DNA of 64,000 bases from Falsirhodobacter xinxiangensis (lineage in GTDB: Bacteria; Pseudomonadota; Alphaproteobacteria; Rhodobacterales; Rhodobacteraceae), in NCBI RefSeq assembly GCF_004959935.1, contig NZ_SMYN01000002.1:248001-312000 (forward strand). The letters run 5' to 3'. Below, piece by piece: positions 1 through 8,617 of this stretch. Every line of letters starts with the position of its first letter. The stretch's first letter is position 1. Below the pieces are notes generated by a model that was not told the origin of the DNA, ran no database searches, and saw only the letters and a list, made by a program, of their open reading frames with translations. The position numbers and the translations under genes were made by a program.

Positions 1-2
1 TG

Positions 3-1667
3 GCCCTTGCCTTCCTTCTGATGGTGATCGAGGGATCGACCCTCGGAGCGCTGTCATGGATGATCAAACCACTGTTCGACCGCGTCTTCACCCCCGAAGG
101 TGCCAGTTCGCTGGTCTGGGTCGGTTTCGCAATCATGGCGCTTTTCGCGGTCCGCGCGACGACGTCGGTGCTCTCCAAGGTGATCCTGACGCGGATCTCG
201 CAGAAAAGCTCCACCGCGATGCAGGCGGACCTGTTGGCCCATATGCTGACCCTGGATCAGGATTTCTTCCAGAAGAACTCTCCGGGCCAGTTGATCGAAC
301 GGGTTCAGGGCGACACCGCCGCGGTTCAGGGTGTCTGGTCATCGGTCATCACGGGCATCGGGCGCGACACGATCGCGCTGGTCGGATTGTTCGTCGTGGC
401 GTTGAACATCGATCTGCACTGGACGCTGGCGGCGATGGTCGGCGCGCCCTTGCTGATCCTGCCGGCGGTGATCGTCCAGCGGTATATCCGGCGCAAGGTA
501 AACCAGTCCCGCGCCCAATCCGGCCTGCGCGCAACCCGGCTGGACGAGATATTCCACGGCATCCAGGCCATCAAGCTGAACCGGATGGAGGGCTATCAGC
601 TTGGCCGCTTCCGCTCCATCGTCGGCATCCTCGTGCGGAACGAGGTCCGGACGGCGGGCGGGCGGGCGACGATCCCGGCGCTGGTCGATCTGATCACCGG
701 CCTTGGCTTCTTTACCGTGCTGATGCTGGCCGGGAACGAGATCATCTCGGGCGAGCGGACGGTGGGCGAGTTCATGTCCTTCTTCACCGCGATGGCGCTG
801 ACCTTCCAGCCGCTGCGCCGTCTGGGCGACATGTCCGGCTTCTGGCAGGTGGCGGCGGCAAGCCTGACGCGCATCTTCCTGCTGTTCGATCTGCAACCTG
901 CCGCCCGCCCGCCTGCCTCCGCCAAGCCGGCGAAGACGCCGCCTGAGATCGAACTGCGCGATGTCGGCTTCTCCTATGGGGATCAGCCGGTGCTGAACGG
1001 CGCCAGCTTCACCGCGCGCGCGGGCAAGATGACCGCACTTGTCGGCGCTTCGGGTGCGGGCAAGTCGACGGTGTTCCATCTGTTGACCGGGCTGGCACAA
1101 CCCGCCTCGGGGCAGATCCTGTTCGACGGCGTGGACATCCAGCACTTCTCGCTTTCCGATCTGCGGACGGAATTCGCCGTCGTCTCGCAGGAATCGGCGC
1201 TTTTCGACGAAACGATCCGCGAAAACGTGATCCTTGGCCGCGACGTTCCCGAGGCCCGGCTGCGCGAGGCGCTGGACGCCGCCCATGTGAGCGAGTTCAT
1301 CGACGGCCTTCCCCAAGGTGTCGATACCCATGCCGGGCCGCGCGGATCGGCTTTGTCCGGCGGGCAGCGGCAGCGCGTGGGGATTGCGCGGGCGCTGATC
1401 TCGGACGCGCCGGTGCTGCTCATGGACGAGGCGACCTCGGCGCTGGACGCGCAATCGGAAAAGCTGGTGGCCGAGGCGCTGAACCGTCTGGGCCATGGCC
1501 GCACGACGCTGGTGATCGCGCACCGTCTGTCCACCGTGCGCGATGCCGACAAGATCGTGGTCATGGACGCCGGGCGGGTCGTGGACGAAGGCACGCATGA
1601 CGAGCTTTTGGCGCGCGATGGCATCTATGCCGGGCTCTACCGGCTGCAATTCAAGGATCAGGCATGA
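3..1667 (+). CDS. MsbA-like ABC exporter, 5' truncated by window edge
   Basis: Fused permease-ATPase of the lipid/multidrug exporter class (MsbA type), expected to flip a lipid or hydrophobic substrate across the inner membrane as a homodimer. The first ~300 residues form an ABC type 1 membrane domain. The ATPase follows, with Walker A GASGAGKST near residue 340 (counted from the ATG at 21), signature LSGGQRQR near 445 and Walker B VLLMDEATSALD near 465. The frame stays open to the left edge before the ATG at 21, and the family usually has about 580-600 residues against 548 from that ATG. The true start is therefore probably outside the window. Its stop overlaps the ygfZ start as ATGA. The substrate cannot be told from sequence. 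Confidence 0.88.
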   Translation, partial: ALAFLLMVIEGSTLGALSWMIKPLFDRVFTPEGASSLVWVGFAIMALFAVRATTSVLSKVILTRISQKSSTAMQADLLAHMLTLDQDFFQKNSPGQLIERVQGDTAAVQGVWSSVITGIGRDTIALVGLFVVALNIDLHWTLAAMVGAPLLILPAVIVQRYIRRKVNQSRAQSGLRATRLDEIFHGIQAIKLNRMEGYQLGRFRSIVGILVRNEVRTAGGRATIPALVDLITGLGFFTVLMLAGNEIISGERTVGEFMSFFTAMALTFQPLRRLGDMSGFWQVAAASLTRIFLLFDLQPAARPPASAKPAKTPPEIELRDVGFSYGDQPVLNGASFTARAGKMTALVGASGAGKSTVFHLLTGLAQPASGQILFDGVDIQHFSLSDLRTEFAVVSQESALFDETIRENVILGRDVPEARLREALDAAHVSEFIDGLPQGVDTHAGPRGSALSGGQRQRVGIARALISDAPVLLMDEATSALDAQSEKLVAEALNRLGHGRTTLVIAHRLSTVRDADKIVVMDAGRVVDEGTHDELLARDGIYAGLYRLQFKDQA

Positions 1668-2401
1668 CGCGGACGATCTGGAAGCTGACGGGCGCGGACC
1701 GGCTGGAGTTTCTTCAGAACCTCGTGACCAACGACGTGACGCCGTTGCAGCGTCCGGGCATCGTCTGGGCGGCGCTGCTGACGCCGCAGGGTAAGTATCT
1801 GGCGGATTTCTTCATCGTCTCGCAGGGGGACGATCTGTTGGTGGACATCGCGGACACGATTGCCGAGCCGACGCTGCGCCGCTTGTCGATGTACAAGCTG
1901 CGGGCGGATGTGCAGATCACACCTGCGGGCATCCAAGTGCATCGCGGGATCGGCCCCACCCCGGCGGGCGCGTTTGCGGACCCCCGGCACGAGGCGATGG
2001 GCTGGCGGCTGTATGGCGAGGGCGCCTCGCAGGACGTCGATTGGGACGCGATCCGGGTCGCACATGTCGTGCCGGAAACGGGGATCGAGCTGACGCCCGA
2101 GACCTATATCCTCGAAGCCGGGCTGGAACGCCTCCACGGAGTAGATTTCCGCAAGGGCTGCTATGTCGGGCAGGAAGTGACCGCCCGGATGAAGCACAAA
2201 ACCGAGTTGAAGAAGGGCCTCGTGCGCGTCGCCATCGACGGCACCGCCCCGGTCGGGACCGAGATCACGGCGGGCGGCAAATCCGCCGGCACGCTATTCA
2301 CGCAAAGCGGCGGTCACGCCATCGCCCATCTGCGGCTGGACCGCGCAACCGAGGAGATGCAGGCGGGGGATGCCCGCCTGCGCCTTGATCATTCGGCCTG
2401 A
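1664..2401 (+). CDS. ygfZ: Folate-binding YgfZ/GcvT-like protein
   Basis: YgfZ family protein of 245 residues, related to the T-protein of glycine cleavage. Family members bind folate and support Fe-S cluster assembly or repair (MiaB and similar enzymes). The diagnostic motif KGCYVGQEVTARM lies near residues 163-175 and contains the conserved cysteine. The N-terminus (LTGADRLEFLQNLVTNDV) is typical. The start codon overlaps the stop of the upstream exporter by four bases, suggesting translational coupling. The 3' end overlaps the convergent gene on the other strand by 13 bp. Length is slightly short of the E. coli protein but normal for alphaproteobacteria. Confidence 0.9.
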   Translation: MTRTIWKLTGADRLEFLQNLVTNDVTPLQRPGIVWAALLTPQGKYLADFFIVSQGDDLLVDIADTIAEPTLRRLSMYKLRADVQITPAGIQVHRGIGPTPAGAFADPRHEAMGWRLYGEGASQDVDWDAIRVAHVVPETGIELTPETYILEAGLERLHGVDFRKGCYVGQEVTARMKHKTELKKGLVRVAIDGTAPVGTEITAGGKSAGTLFTQSGGHAIAHLRLDRATEEMQAGDARLRLDHSA

Positions 2402-3693
2402 AGCAGGTCCGCCACGTCCAGCAGGATGAACTCGTTATCGGCGGCCTTGCCGATCTCGCGCCCGCCCGAAAACGGCAGGTTGTTGTCATTCGCCACCAGG
2501 ATCTGCGTCTCGTTCACGCGGATCACATCCTCGATGGTCTGGAACGGGAAGTCGAATACGCCATCCGTGCTGCCGAAGGCTGCGCCAATCCCTTCGGGGT
2601 CCTGGATGTTCATCAGATCGATGCTGCCGATGCGGCGGATATACCCTTCGGCGTCCACTGATGCGGTATCGACCAGCGTGATGCGTTTCACCTTGGCAGG
2701 CATGGGATAGCCGGTCCCCACACCCTCGCCCGCGTCGCGTTCGATGACCAGCGCGCGGGTCGCGTCGATGAAGTTGAAATCGCCAATCGCCACCGCCCCT
2801 TCGGACAGGCGGAAGCGATAGCTGTCGCCCGTCCATTCACCCGCCGCCGGATCGAAGACGATGACACGCAGGAAATCGCCCTCGGTCCCGGCTTCGGTCA
2901 GCAGCGGTTTTTCAAGCATCCCCCACAAAAGGTCGGTGCCCGGCTGCAGCGCCATGCCCTCGTATCCGCCCGAACGCTGAACGCGGAAATCCTTGCCCGG
3001 CTGCGCGGGAACGACGGTGCCGGGCGTGTCGGGTCCGGTCAGGACCGCGCCATCCAGCTCGGTCGCGAAGACGTCCAGAATGCGGCCATCCAGCGCGGCG
3101 CGGATGATCCACGGGCCGAACTCGTCGCCGATCCAGATTTCCCCGTTCAGAAACTGGATGCTTTCGGGGTCGAAATCCGCGCCGGTCAGGTAACGCGCAT
3201 CCGTCCCTTCATAGGCGATGCGGAACGGAACCTTGAAATCCGGGTCGTGCAGAAAGACGCTTTCATGCCGCGTCACGGTGCCGTTGGCGAAATCCGGCGT
3301 CATGCGGTGAAAGAACAGCAGCGCGTCGGCGCTGTTCACCTTAGACCCGAAGCCGTTGTCGGTCAGCGCGAAAATGCTGCCGTCTTCGGCCAGATTCATC
3401 GCAAATCCGGACATGCCCTGCACCGGCTGGCCGAGGAAAGGCAGGGACAGCCCGGTCGGATGCGCGCCATACGCTTTGCCCGTATCCGCAGGCGCCGTCA
3501 TCGGATCGCGATTCGGTGTCTTGCCGGTGAACTTGCCCGAGATCCACGCGTCGCGCGGCGCGTCCGCCGGAGGCGCGATCAGCGTCATCGCAGGCAGATG
3601 GGCATGGCCCGCCAGCGTGGCGGTGAATGTTTCCTCTGCCATGGCGGGCGCGGCACCCAGTGTCAGGGCAGCAAGCGCGGGAATGAAACGCAT
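2389..3693 (-). CDS. Secreted esterase-like activity of phytase family protein
   Basis: 434-residue protein with a signal peptide (MRFIPALAALTLGAAPAMA, cut after AMA), so periplasmic or secreted. The body matches the 'esterase-like activity of phytase' family, a beta-propeller fold. It has repeated acidic loops such as ALTDNGFGSK and a conserved C-terminal LVANDNNLPFSGGRE. Members are annotated as phosphodiesterase or phytase-like, but substrates are mostly unknown. It reads away from a divergent outer-membrane protein gene at 3910 and overlaps the end of ygfZ by 13 bp. No metal ligands can be assigned with confidence. Confidence 0.8.
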   Translation of the reverse strand: MRFIPALAALTLGAAPAMAEETFTATLAGHAHLPAMTLIAPPADAPRDAWISGKFTGKTPNRDPMTAPADTGKAYGAHPTGLSLPFLGQPVQGMSGFAMNLAEDGSIFALTDNGFGSKVNSADALLFFHRMTPDFANGTVTRHESVFLHDPDFKVPFRIAYEGTDARYLTGADFDPESIQFLNGEIWIGDEFGPWIIRAALDGRILDVFATELDGAVLTGPDTPGTVVPAQPGKDFRVQRSGGYEGMALQPGTDLLWGMLEKPLLTEAGTEGDFLRVIVFDPAAGEWTGDSYRFRLSEGAVAIGDFNFIDATRALVIERDAGEGVGTGYPMPAKVKRITLVDTASVDAEGYIRRIGSIDLMNIQDPEGIGAAFGSTDGVFDFPFQTIEDVIRVNETQILVANDNNLPFSGGREIGKAADNEFILLDVADLLQAE

Positions 3694-3748
3694 CGTAAAA
3701 CCTTCTTCTTCACGGTGTTCCGGCCCCGGTTAGCGTTCCCATACGACA

Positions 3749-3763
3749 TAAACTTATAGTTTA
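3749..3763. promoter_or_regulatory. Inverted repeat TAAACT-TAT-AGTTTA in divergent intergenic region
   Basis: A perfect 6-bp inverted repeat with a 3-bp centre, inside an AT-rich island of an otherwise GC-rich region. It lies between the divergent genes starting at 3693 (minus) and 3910 (plus), about 56 bp from the minus-strand start. It could be an operator or part of a promoter. A second overlapping repeat (AACTTA and TAAGTT at 3751-3767) shares the same bases. Confidence 0.4.
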
Positions 3764-3869
3764 AGTTGCAGTTTTCTGAACCAAACCGATGCAGCCTTGC
3801 CACATGACAACCTGTGGATGCGTTAACTCTTGCTAGGCGTGTGTGCCTTAATTTATCGTTTGCGATGAA

Positions 3870-3885
3870 GCCTCCCGGCGGAGGC
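3870..3885 (+). promoter_or_regulatory. 5'UTR hairpin ahead of outer-membrane protein gene
   Basis: GCCTCC, loop CGGC, GGAGGC form a perfect 6-bp stem ending 24 bp before the ATG at 3910. The real ribosome binding site (GGAG at about 3898-3901) lies just downstream. The GGAGGC arm could also act as a decoy Shine-Dalgarno. Outer-membrane protein leaders are often targets of small RNAs; that role here is inference. Confidence 0.35.
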
Positions 3886-3909
3886 ATCCATATCATACGG
3901 AGTTGACGA

Positions 3910-4584
3910 ATGCGTTCTTCCACCGGGTATATCCTCGTCGCAGCCCTTGCCGTCACCGCAGCCCCCGCACTCGCCGGCGGCCCGGTCGCCCCTATAGGCG
4001 AGATCGAACCGATCGCCCCGGCGGCTGTTGCACCCACAACGCCGTTCGCAGGCGCTTATGTCGGGGCCGATATCGGTTATGCCTTCAAGGGTGACGACGT
4101 TGTCGGGATCAACCCCTCGGGCCTGAACGACGGTGATCTGGAACTGTCGGGCGCGCTTGCCAACCTTCATGTCGGTTACCGCTGGCAACCCGGCGTCTTC
4201 GTCTGGGGCGTCGAACTGGGCGTCGAAGGCGGCGGCGTCGATGATGCGGTGAACTCCTCCTCGACGGAACTGAAATCGGCCGTCACGCTGCGTGCGATGT
4301 CCGGCTGGACCCCGAATGACGCCACGCTGCTTTACGGCTTCGCAGGCGTGTCGCACGCGAACTTCGATTACGAGGTCGGTGCCATCGGTTACGACGGCGA
4401 CGTCAGCAGCACTGGGTATGTCGCAGGTTTCGGCGTCGAGCGTCTGCTGAACGACCGCTGGTCGGTGCGCGGCGAATACCAATACAGCGACTATGGCCGG
4501 GAGCGTCTGGAGACCGCCGCAGGCTGGACCAATGCCACGCCCAAGTTCCATTCCGTGCGCGTCGGCGTCAATTACCGTTTCTGA
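3910..4584 (+). CDS. Outer-membrane beta-barrel protein (Omp25/OmpW-like)
   Basis: 224 residues with a clear signal peptide (cleavage after PALA, residue 22) and alternating hydrophobic/polar strands typical of an 8-strand barrel: AGAYVGADIGYAFKG, LHVGYRWQPGVFVWGVELG and a terminal VRVGVNYRF. The protein ends in phenylalanine, the usual BAM recognition signal. It belongs to the porin-like outer membrane protein families common in Rhizobiales and Rhodobacterales (Omp25/31 type), with probable structural or adhesion roles. It is preceded by GGAG 8 bp before the ATG and followed after 40 bp by a lipoprotein gene on the same strand. Confidence 0.85.
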   Translation: MRSSTGYILVAALAVTAAPALAGGPVAPIGEIEPIAPAAVAPTTPFAGAYVGADIGYAFKGDDVVGINPSGLNDGDLELSGALANLHVGYRWQPGVFVWGVELGVEGGGVDDAVNSSSTELKSAVTLRAMSGWTPNDATLLYGFAGVSHANFDYEVGAIGYDGDVSSTGYVAGFGVERLLNDRWSVRGEYQYSDYGRERLETAAGWTNATPKFHSVRVGVNYRF

Positions 4585-4624
4585 TCGTTTACCCCGGCGA
4601 TCCGGGCTGCAAGGGAGAAGCACG

Positions 4625-5245
4625 ATGACTTTTTCGATGTTTGGCAGGATTGCCGGGGTCGCAGCGATTGCGCTTGTCGTCGCGGGATGCTCGCGCGACT
4701 GGAAGACCGATTACGCGAATGGCATCGATCCGGCGGTAAGCCGTCAGTGGAACGTCCGCCAGATCACCGTCAACGTCCCCGAGGAGCTGACGGTTTCGGA
4801 CGCCAACACTTGGGCGCCGCAGGTGGACATCGTCTGGCACGGCGATCCGGCGGGCGACCGCAAGCTTCAGGTGGCCGAACTGGTCGAGGATGGGATCGAG
4901 CAGGGCTCCGCCGCTCTGCGCGGCCCGCGCCCGGTGAACATCGGCGTCACGATGCAGCGGTTCCATTCGATCACCCCGCGCGTCGAGGCAAATCTCCAGA
5001 ACTCCGGCGTGCATGACATCCGCTATGTCATCCAGGTATTCGATGCCCGCAGTGGCGCGGCCCTGACCCAGCCCGAACCGATCGCCGCCGACATCGCCGC
5101 GCTGGTCGGCGATCAGGCGCGCGAAGCCCGGTCGCAGGGCATCACCCAGAAGGACGAGATCGTTCCCCACATCGCGCGGGTCACTGCCGGCTGGCTGGGG
5201 ATCGGCCCGGACGTCCGGAACAAGTTCCGCCGCCTCGGGCGTTGA
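4625..5245 (+). CDS. Lipoprotein, DUF6778-like
   Basis: 206 residues from the ATG at 4625, chosen because AGGGAGAAG precedes it and because the product then starts with a good lipoprotein signal: a hydrophobic stretch ending LVVAGC, with the cysteine as lipidation site. The frame extends upstream to 4493 but that part overlaps the outer-membrane protein gene. The mature part has an FxxxVxVPEELTVSD-like region and resembles small Rhodobacterales lipoproteins grouped as DUF6778; function unknown. It probably shares a transcript with the barrel protein and is closed by a strong hairpin at 5250-5278. Confidence 0.75.
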   Translation: MTFSMFGRIAGVAAIALVVAGCSRDWKTDYANGIDPAVSRQWNVRQITVNVPEELTVSDANTWAPQVDIVWHGDPAGDRKLQVAELVEDGIEQGSAALRGPRPVNIGVTMQRFHSITPRVEANLQNSGVHDIRYVIQVFDARSGAALTQPEPIAADIAALVGDQAREARSQGITQKDEIVPHIARVTAGWLGIGPDVRNKFRRLGR

Positions 5246-5249
5246 CCTG

Positions 5250-5278
5250 ATGTGGCGTCCTGCTACAGGACGCCACAT
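5250..5278 (+). terminator. 13-bp perfect stem-loop after the lipoprotein gene
   Basis: ATGTGGCGTCCTG pairs perfectly with CAGGACGCCACAT around a 3-base loop (CTA), starting 5 bp after the stop codon at 5245. There is no T-run, so termination may depend on structure or Rho, or the hairpin may protect the 3' end. Confidence 0.7.
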
Positions 5279-5298
5279 ATCAGCGCCGCAGAAGAACG

Positions 5299-5901
5299 AT
5301 GTTGCAGCAATCGCCGGACCAGACAGCCAAGGTGCCCGCCTGCATTTCACGTGGCACCCTGATCGACACGTATCACGGGTCCATGCCGGTCGAGGACCTG
5401 CTGGTCGACGATCTTGTGATGACCAAGGACGCGGGCTTTCAGCCGATCCGCTGGATCCGGTCGGTGCAGGTTACTGCCAAGGGGCGGCTCGCGCCCGTCC
5501 GCATCTCTCGCGGGGCGCTGGGCAACAGCCGCACCCTGCTGGTGTCCCAGCAGCAGCGCGTGCTTCTGTCGGACTGGCGGGCCGAACTGCTGTTCGGCGA
5601 GCGTGAAGTGCTGGCCACCGCCCGCAGCATCGTCAACGACTCCTCGATCTGGATTCACGATGGCGGAGAGATGGAGTATTTCCATCTGCTGTTCGACCGT
5701 CACCAGATCCTTTACGCCGAAGACTGCCCGGCCGAGAGCCTGCATCCCGCCAATGACGGGATCGCCGCCCTGCCCGCCTTCCTGCAGGATGAGATACTGG
5801 CGCTTCGCCCCGACCTGAATGGCAATCTTGACGCATTCGGGGCCAGTGCGCGTCTGATCCTCAAGCCCTATGAGGCGAAGGCGCTGCGCGATTACGGCTG
5901 A
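5299..5901 (+). CDS. Stand-alone Hint-domain protein
   Basis: 200 residues. The region from residue 14 on (ACISRGTLIDTYHGSMPVEDLLVDD) is the Hint (hedgehog/intein) N-terminal motif: a cysteine, then the G-T-x-I and the V-E-D-L-x-x-G/D-D turn. A later histidine-bearing segment (YFHLLFDRHQILYAEDC) matches the second Hint block. In Rhodobacterales such domains usually sit at the C-terminus of large type I secreted proteins; here the domain is nearly the whole protein. There is no signal peptide and no glycine-rich calcium repeat. Self-cleavage at the cysteine is possible but untested. Confidence 0.82.
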   Translation: MLQQSPDQTAKVPACISRGTLIDTYHGSMPVEDLLVDDLVMTKDAGFQPIRWIRSVQVTAKGRLAPVRISRGALGNSRTLLVSQQQRVLLSDWRAELLFGEREVLATARSIVNDSSIWIHDGGEMEYFHLLFDRHQILYAEDCPAESLHPANDGIAALPAFLQDEILALRPDLNGNLDAFGASARLILKPYEAKALRDYG

Positions 5902-6018
5902 CGCGCAGATCCGGCATGTCGGGCGCGGGTCGGCGCAAAAATAAACATTCGCGCGATTGCCGCGCCCGATGATCTGTGGCAGGAACATCGGGACAGAAAC
6001 AGAACCCGGTTCCAGCCC

Positions 6019-6669
6019 ATGAGCGAGTTCGCCGCACGTCGCCTGATGATGGTCGACACGCAGGTGCGTCCTTCGGACGTGACGAAATATCCGATCATCG
6101 AAGCGATGCTGACCGTGCCACGAGAGGTCTATGTGCCCTCCGCACGCCGCGAAGCCGCCTATGTCGGCGAAAATCTGGAGCTGAGCCGCAACCGGGTCAT
6201 CCTGGAGGCGCGGACGCTGGCCAAGCTTCTGGACGCGATGGACCTTCGCACTGGCGAGGTCGTGCTGGATGTGGGCTGCGCCCTTGGCTATTCCAGCGCC
6301 GTGCTGGCCAGCATGACCGACGCAGTGATCGCGGTCGAGGATGAGGAGTTCGCATCCGAGGCCGAGCGCAACCTGGCTGCCGAAGGTGTGGATAATGCCG
6401 TCGTCGTGGCCGGTCCGCTGGCGCAGGGCGCCGCGAAGCAGGCCCCCTATGACGCGATCGTGATCGAGGGCGGGGTCCAGCAGGTTCCGCAGGCGCTGAT
6501 CGACCAGCTCAAGGAAGGCGGGCGCATCGGCGCCATCTTCATGGACGGGGCGCTCGGCACCGTCCGCGTCGGACACAAGATCAACGGACAAATGAACTGG
6601 CGGTTCGCCTTCAACGCCTCGGCCCCGGTGCTTCCGGGCTTTGCCGAGGTGAAGAGCTTCGCGCTCTGA
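6019..6669 (+). CDS. pcm: Protein-L-isoaspartate O-methyltransferase-like
   Basis: 216-residue SAM-dependent methyltransferase of the Pcm family, which repairs isoaspartyl residues in aged proteins. SAM motif I appears as [19 protein letters not shown] near residue 77, replacing the textbook D-I-G-T-G-S-G-Y. The N-terminal R[10 protein letters not shown] segment is diagnostic. The gene lies directly before tolC on the same strand, an arrangement common in Rhodobacterales. The ATG at 6019 has no strong Shine-Dalgarno. Confidence 0.85.
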   Translation: MSEFAARRLMMVDTQVRPSDVTKYPIIEAMLTVPREVYVPSARREAAYVGENLELSRNRVILEARTLAKLLDAMDLRTGEVVLDVGCALGYSSAVLASMTDAVIAVEDEEFASEAERNLAAEGVDNAVVVAGPLAQGAAKQAPYDAIVIEGGVQQVPQALIDQLKEGGRIGAIFMDGALGTVRVGHKINGQMNWRFAFNASAPVLPGFAEVKSFAL

Positions 6670-6694
6670 ACCAGTCGGATAAAAGGAGAGCGGG

Positions 6695-8098
6695 ATGCGG
6701 AAGTTCAGGATATCGGCGGCAGCTGCCGCAATGGCGGCGGTTCTCGGCGCATCCTCGGCCTGGTCGGAAACGCTGACGGACGCGCTGATCGCGGCCTATC
6801 AGAACTCCAACCTGCTGGAACAGAACCGCGCCCTGCTGCGCGCGGCGGACGAGGATGCGGCGCAGGCCCTGTCGGCGATGCGCCCCATCGTCCAGTTCAC
6901 GGCGGATGCGCAGTATTCCTTCGCGCGGCAGCGGGTCAGTTCGGGGCTGCTGCCGACCCTCGGGCCCAAGACCAACATCGAACAGCTGCAAAGCAGCATC
7001 GGCCTGACCACCAGCGTCACGCTGCTGGACTTCGGTCGCAACCGTCTTGCACATGAGGCTGCAAAGGAAACCGTGCTCGCAACGCGCGAGGCGCTGATCC
7101 AGGTGGAACAGCAGGTGCTGCTCTCCGCCGTCACCGCCTATGTCAACGTGCGGCTGACTCAGGACATCGTGGACCTTCGCCAGAACAACGTGCGTCTGAT
7201 CTCGGAAGAACTTGACGCCGCGCAGGATCGCTTCGACGTGGGCGAGGTGACGCGCACCGACGTGGCGCTGGCGGAATCCGCACTCGCGACCGCCCGCTCC
7301 GGATTGACGCAGGCGCAAGGCGATCTGACCGTCGCGCGCGAGCAATATCTGGCCGCGACCGGCAACCTGCCCGGCGCGCTTTCGGCCCCTCCGACGCCGC
7401 CCGCAACGGCCCGGACCTTGGACGAGGCGAAATCCATCGCTCTGCGCGTGCACCCCAATATCCGTCAGGCGCAACGGCTCGTGACCGTGGCCGAGTTGAA
7501 CGTCGAACGCGCAAAGGCGGATACGCGCCCGACGGTTTCGGCATCGGCTGGCGTCGGCTATGATGACGGCGGCAACGAAAATGCCTCGGTCGGGTTGAGC
7601 CTGAACCACACGCTCTACTCTGGCGGGCGGCTGTCCTCGGTCTATCGGCAAAGCCTTGCCGATCGCGATGCGCAACGGTCGAGCCTGCAACAGACCGGCG
7701 TGACCGTCGGGCAAGAGGTCGGCGTGGCATGGTCTGCGGTGGACGTGGCGCGGGCCAGCATCTCGGCCGCGGGTGAGACGATCAGCGCCGCCCGCATCGC
7801 CTTCGACGGTATTCGCGAGGAGGCCGCCCTTGGCGCGCGCACCACGCTCGACGTGCTGGATGCCGAGCAAGACCTTCTGGACGCTCAGTTTACCCGCGTC
7901 GAGGCAGAGGCCCAACGCTATCTCGGCGTCTATCAGGTGCTGTCGTCGATGGGGCTGCTGACCGTGGATCATCTTGGCCTTGGCATCCCGACTTACGATG
8001 CTGCCGCCTATTACAACTCGGTCAAGAACGCGCCGTCCACTTCGACCCAAGGGCGCAAGCTGGACCGCGTGATGCAGGCGATCGGCCGCAACAACTGA
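6695..8098 (+). CDS. tolC: TolC family outer-membrane channel
   Basis: 467 residues with signal peptide (cleavage after SAWS, about residue 24). Two OEP repeats cover most of the protein, with long heptad-rich helices (for example LNVERAKADTRPTVSASAG and TRTDVALAESALATARSGL) and the hallmark L-D-V-L-D-A-E-Q-D-L in the second half. It forms the trimeric outer-membrane tunnel for type I secretion and RND/MFP efflux. It follows pcm by 25 bp with AAAGGAGAG before the ATG, and precedes the PopZ-like gene. No partner pump is encoded nearby, so it probably serves several exporters. Confidence 0.92.
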   Translation: MRKFRISAAAAAMAAVLGASSAWSETLTDALIAAYQNSNLLEQNRALLRAADEDAAQALSAMRPIVQFTADAQYSFARQRVSSGLLPTLGPKTNIEQLQSSIGLTTSVTLLDFGRNRLAHEAAKETVLATREALIQVEQQVLLSAVTAYVNVRLTQDIVDLRQNNVRLISEELDAAQDRFDVGEVTRTDVALAESALATARSGLTQAQGDLTVAREQYLAATGNLPGALSAPPTPPATARTLDEAKSIALRVHPNIRQAQRLVTVAELNVERAKADTRPTVSASAGVGYDDGGNENASVGLSLNHTLYSGGRLSSVYRQSLADRDAQRSSLQQTGVTVGQEVGVAWSAVDVARASISAAGETISAARIAFDGIREEAALGARTTLDVLDAEQDLLDAQFTRVEAEAQRYLGVYQVLSSMGLLTVDHLGLGIPTYDAAAYYNSVKNAPSTSTQGRKLDRVMQAIGRNN

Positions 8099-8122
8099 TC
8101 CGGCCCTGATTGTAACACCGCG

Positions 8123-8145
8123 CGCCCGGGGGTAAACTCCGGGCG
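8123..8145 (+). terminator. Weak hairpin between tolC and the popZ-like gene
   Basis: CGCCCGG and CCGGGCG form a 7-bp stem with a 9-base loop, 23 bp before the next ATG and followed by TTGCGCTTTT. It could attenuate read-through into the popZ-like gene rather than end transcription fully. Confidence 0.4.
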
Positions 8146-8167
8146 TTGCGCTTTTCAAGAGGGTGCC

Positions 8168-8563
8168 ATGGCCGAACCTCTCGACAATTCAGAGATCGAG
8201 GACGTCCTGTCTTCCATCCGCCGCCTGGTGTCCGAGGATCGGGCAGAACGCCCACAGGCCCCGCAGCCGATGGGGAAGCTGTTGTTGACACCTGCCCTGC
8301 GCGTGGCAAAACCCGACACGGGCCACACCCGGGTGGAGGAGGCGGAAATCGTGGTCAGTGCCGCACCCCCGCCCTTCAATATCCGTCAGGGCGACGTCTA
8401 TGACCGCATGGCCCCCATCGACGAAGAAGTGCTGCATGACCTGGTGCGCGAACTGATGACCGAGGAGCTTCAGGGCCCTTTCGGCGAGAAGATCACGCGC
8501 AGCATCCGCAAGGTCGTGAGGGCAGAGATCGCCCGCGCTCTTGCGGCTCGCGATGTCACTTGA
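8168..8563 (+). CDS. PopZ-like DUF2497 protein
   Basis: 131 residues. The N-terminal helix (EIEDVLSSIRRLVSEDR, residues 8-24) and the C-terminal oligomerisation part (LHDLVRELMTEELQGPFGEKI, then VRAEIARALAARD) match the conserved ends of the PopZ/DUF2497 family. PopZ self-assembles at cell poles in Caulobacter and recruits ParB and cell-cycle proteins. The central acidic/proline linker is short here. The start is supported by AAGAGGGTGCC before the ATG. That it organises poles in this organism is inference from the family. Confidence 0.8.
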   Translation: MAEPLDNSEIEDVLSSIRRLVSEDRAERPQAPQPMGKLLLTPALRVAKPDTGHTRVEEAEIVVSAAPPPFNIRQGDVYDRMAPIDEEVLHDLVRELMTEELQGPFGEKITRSIRKVVRAEIARALAARDVT

Positions 8564-8571
8564 AAGCAAAA

Positions 8572-8592
8572 GGCGCGCCGCAAGGGCGCGCC
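8572..8592. terminator. Bidirectional terminator between popZ-like and DUF6280 genes
   Basis: GGCGCGCC, 5-base loop GCAAG, GGCGCGCC; the stem octamer is itself palindromic. The A-rich AAAGCAAAA on its left gives a U-tract for transcripts arriving from the minus strand. It sits between the stops of two convergent genes. Confidence 0.7.
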
Positions 8593-8617
8593 GCGATCGG
8601 TGCGTGCAACGGCAGGA

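Noticed and set aside
339-1649. 436-codon open frame antisense to the ABC exporter
   Set aside because: Composition is that of a reverse-complement shadow; the exporter has all ABC motifs.
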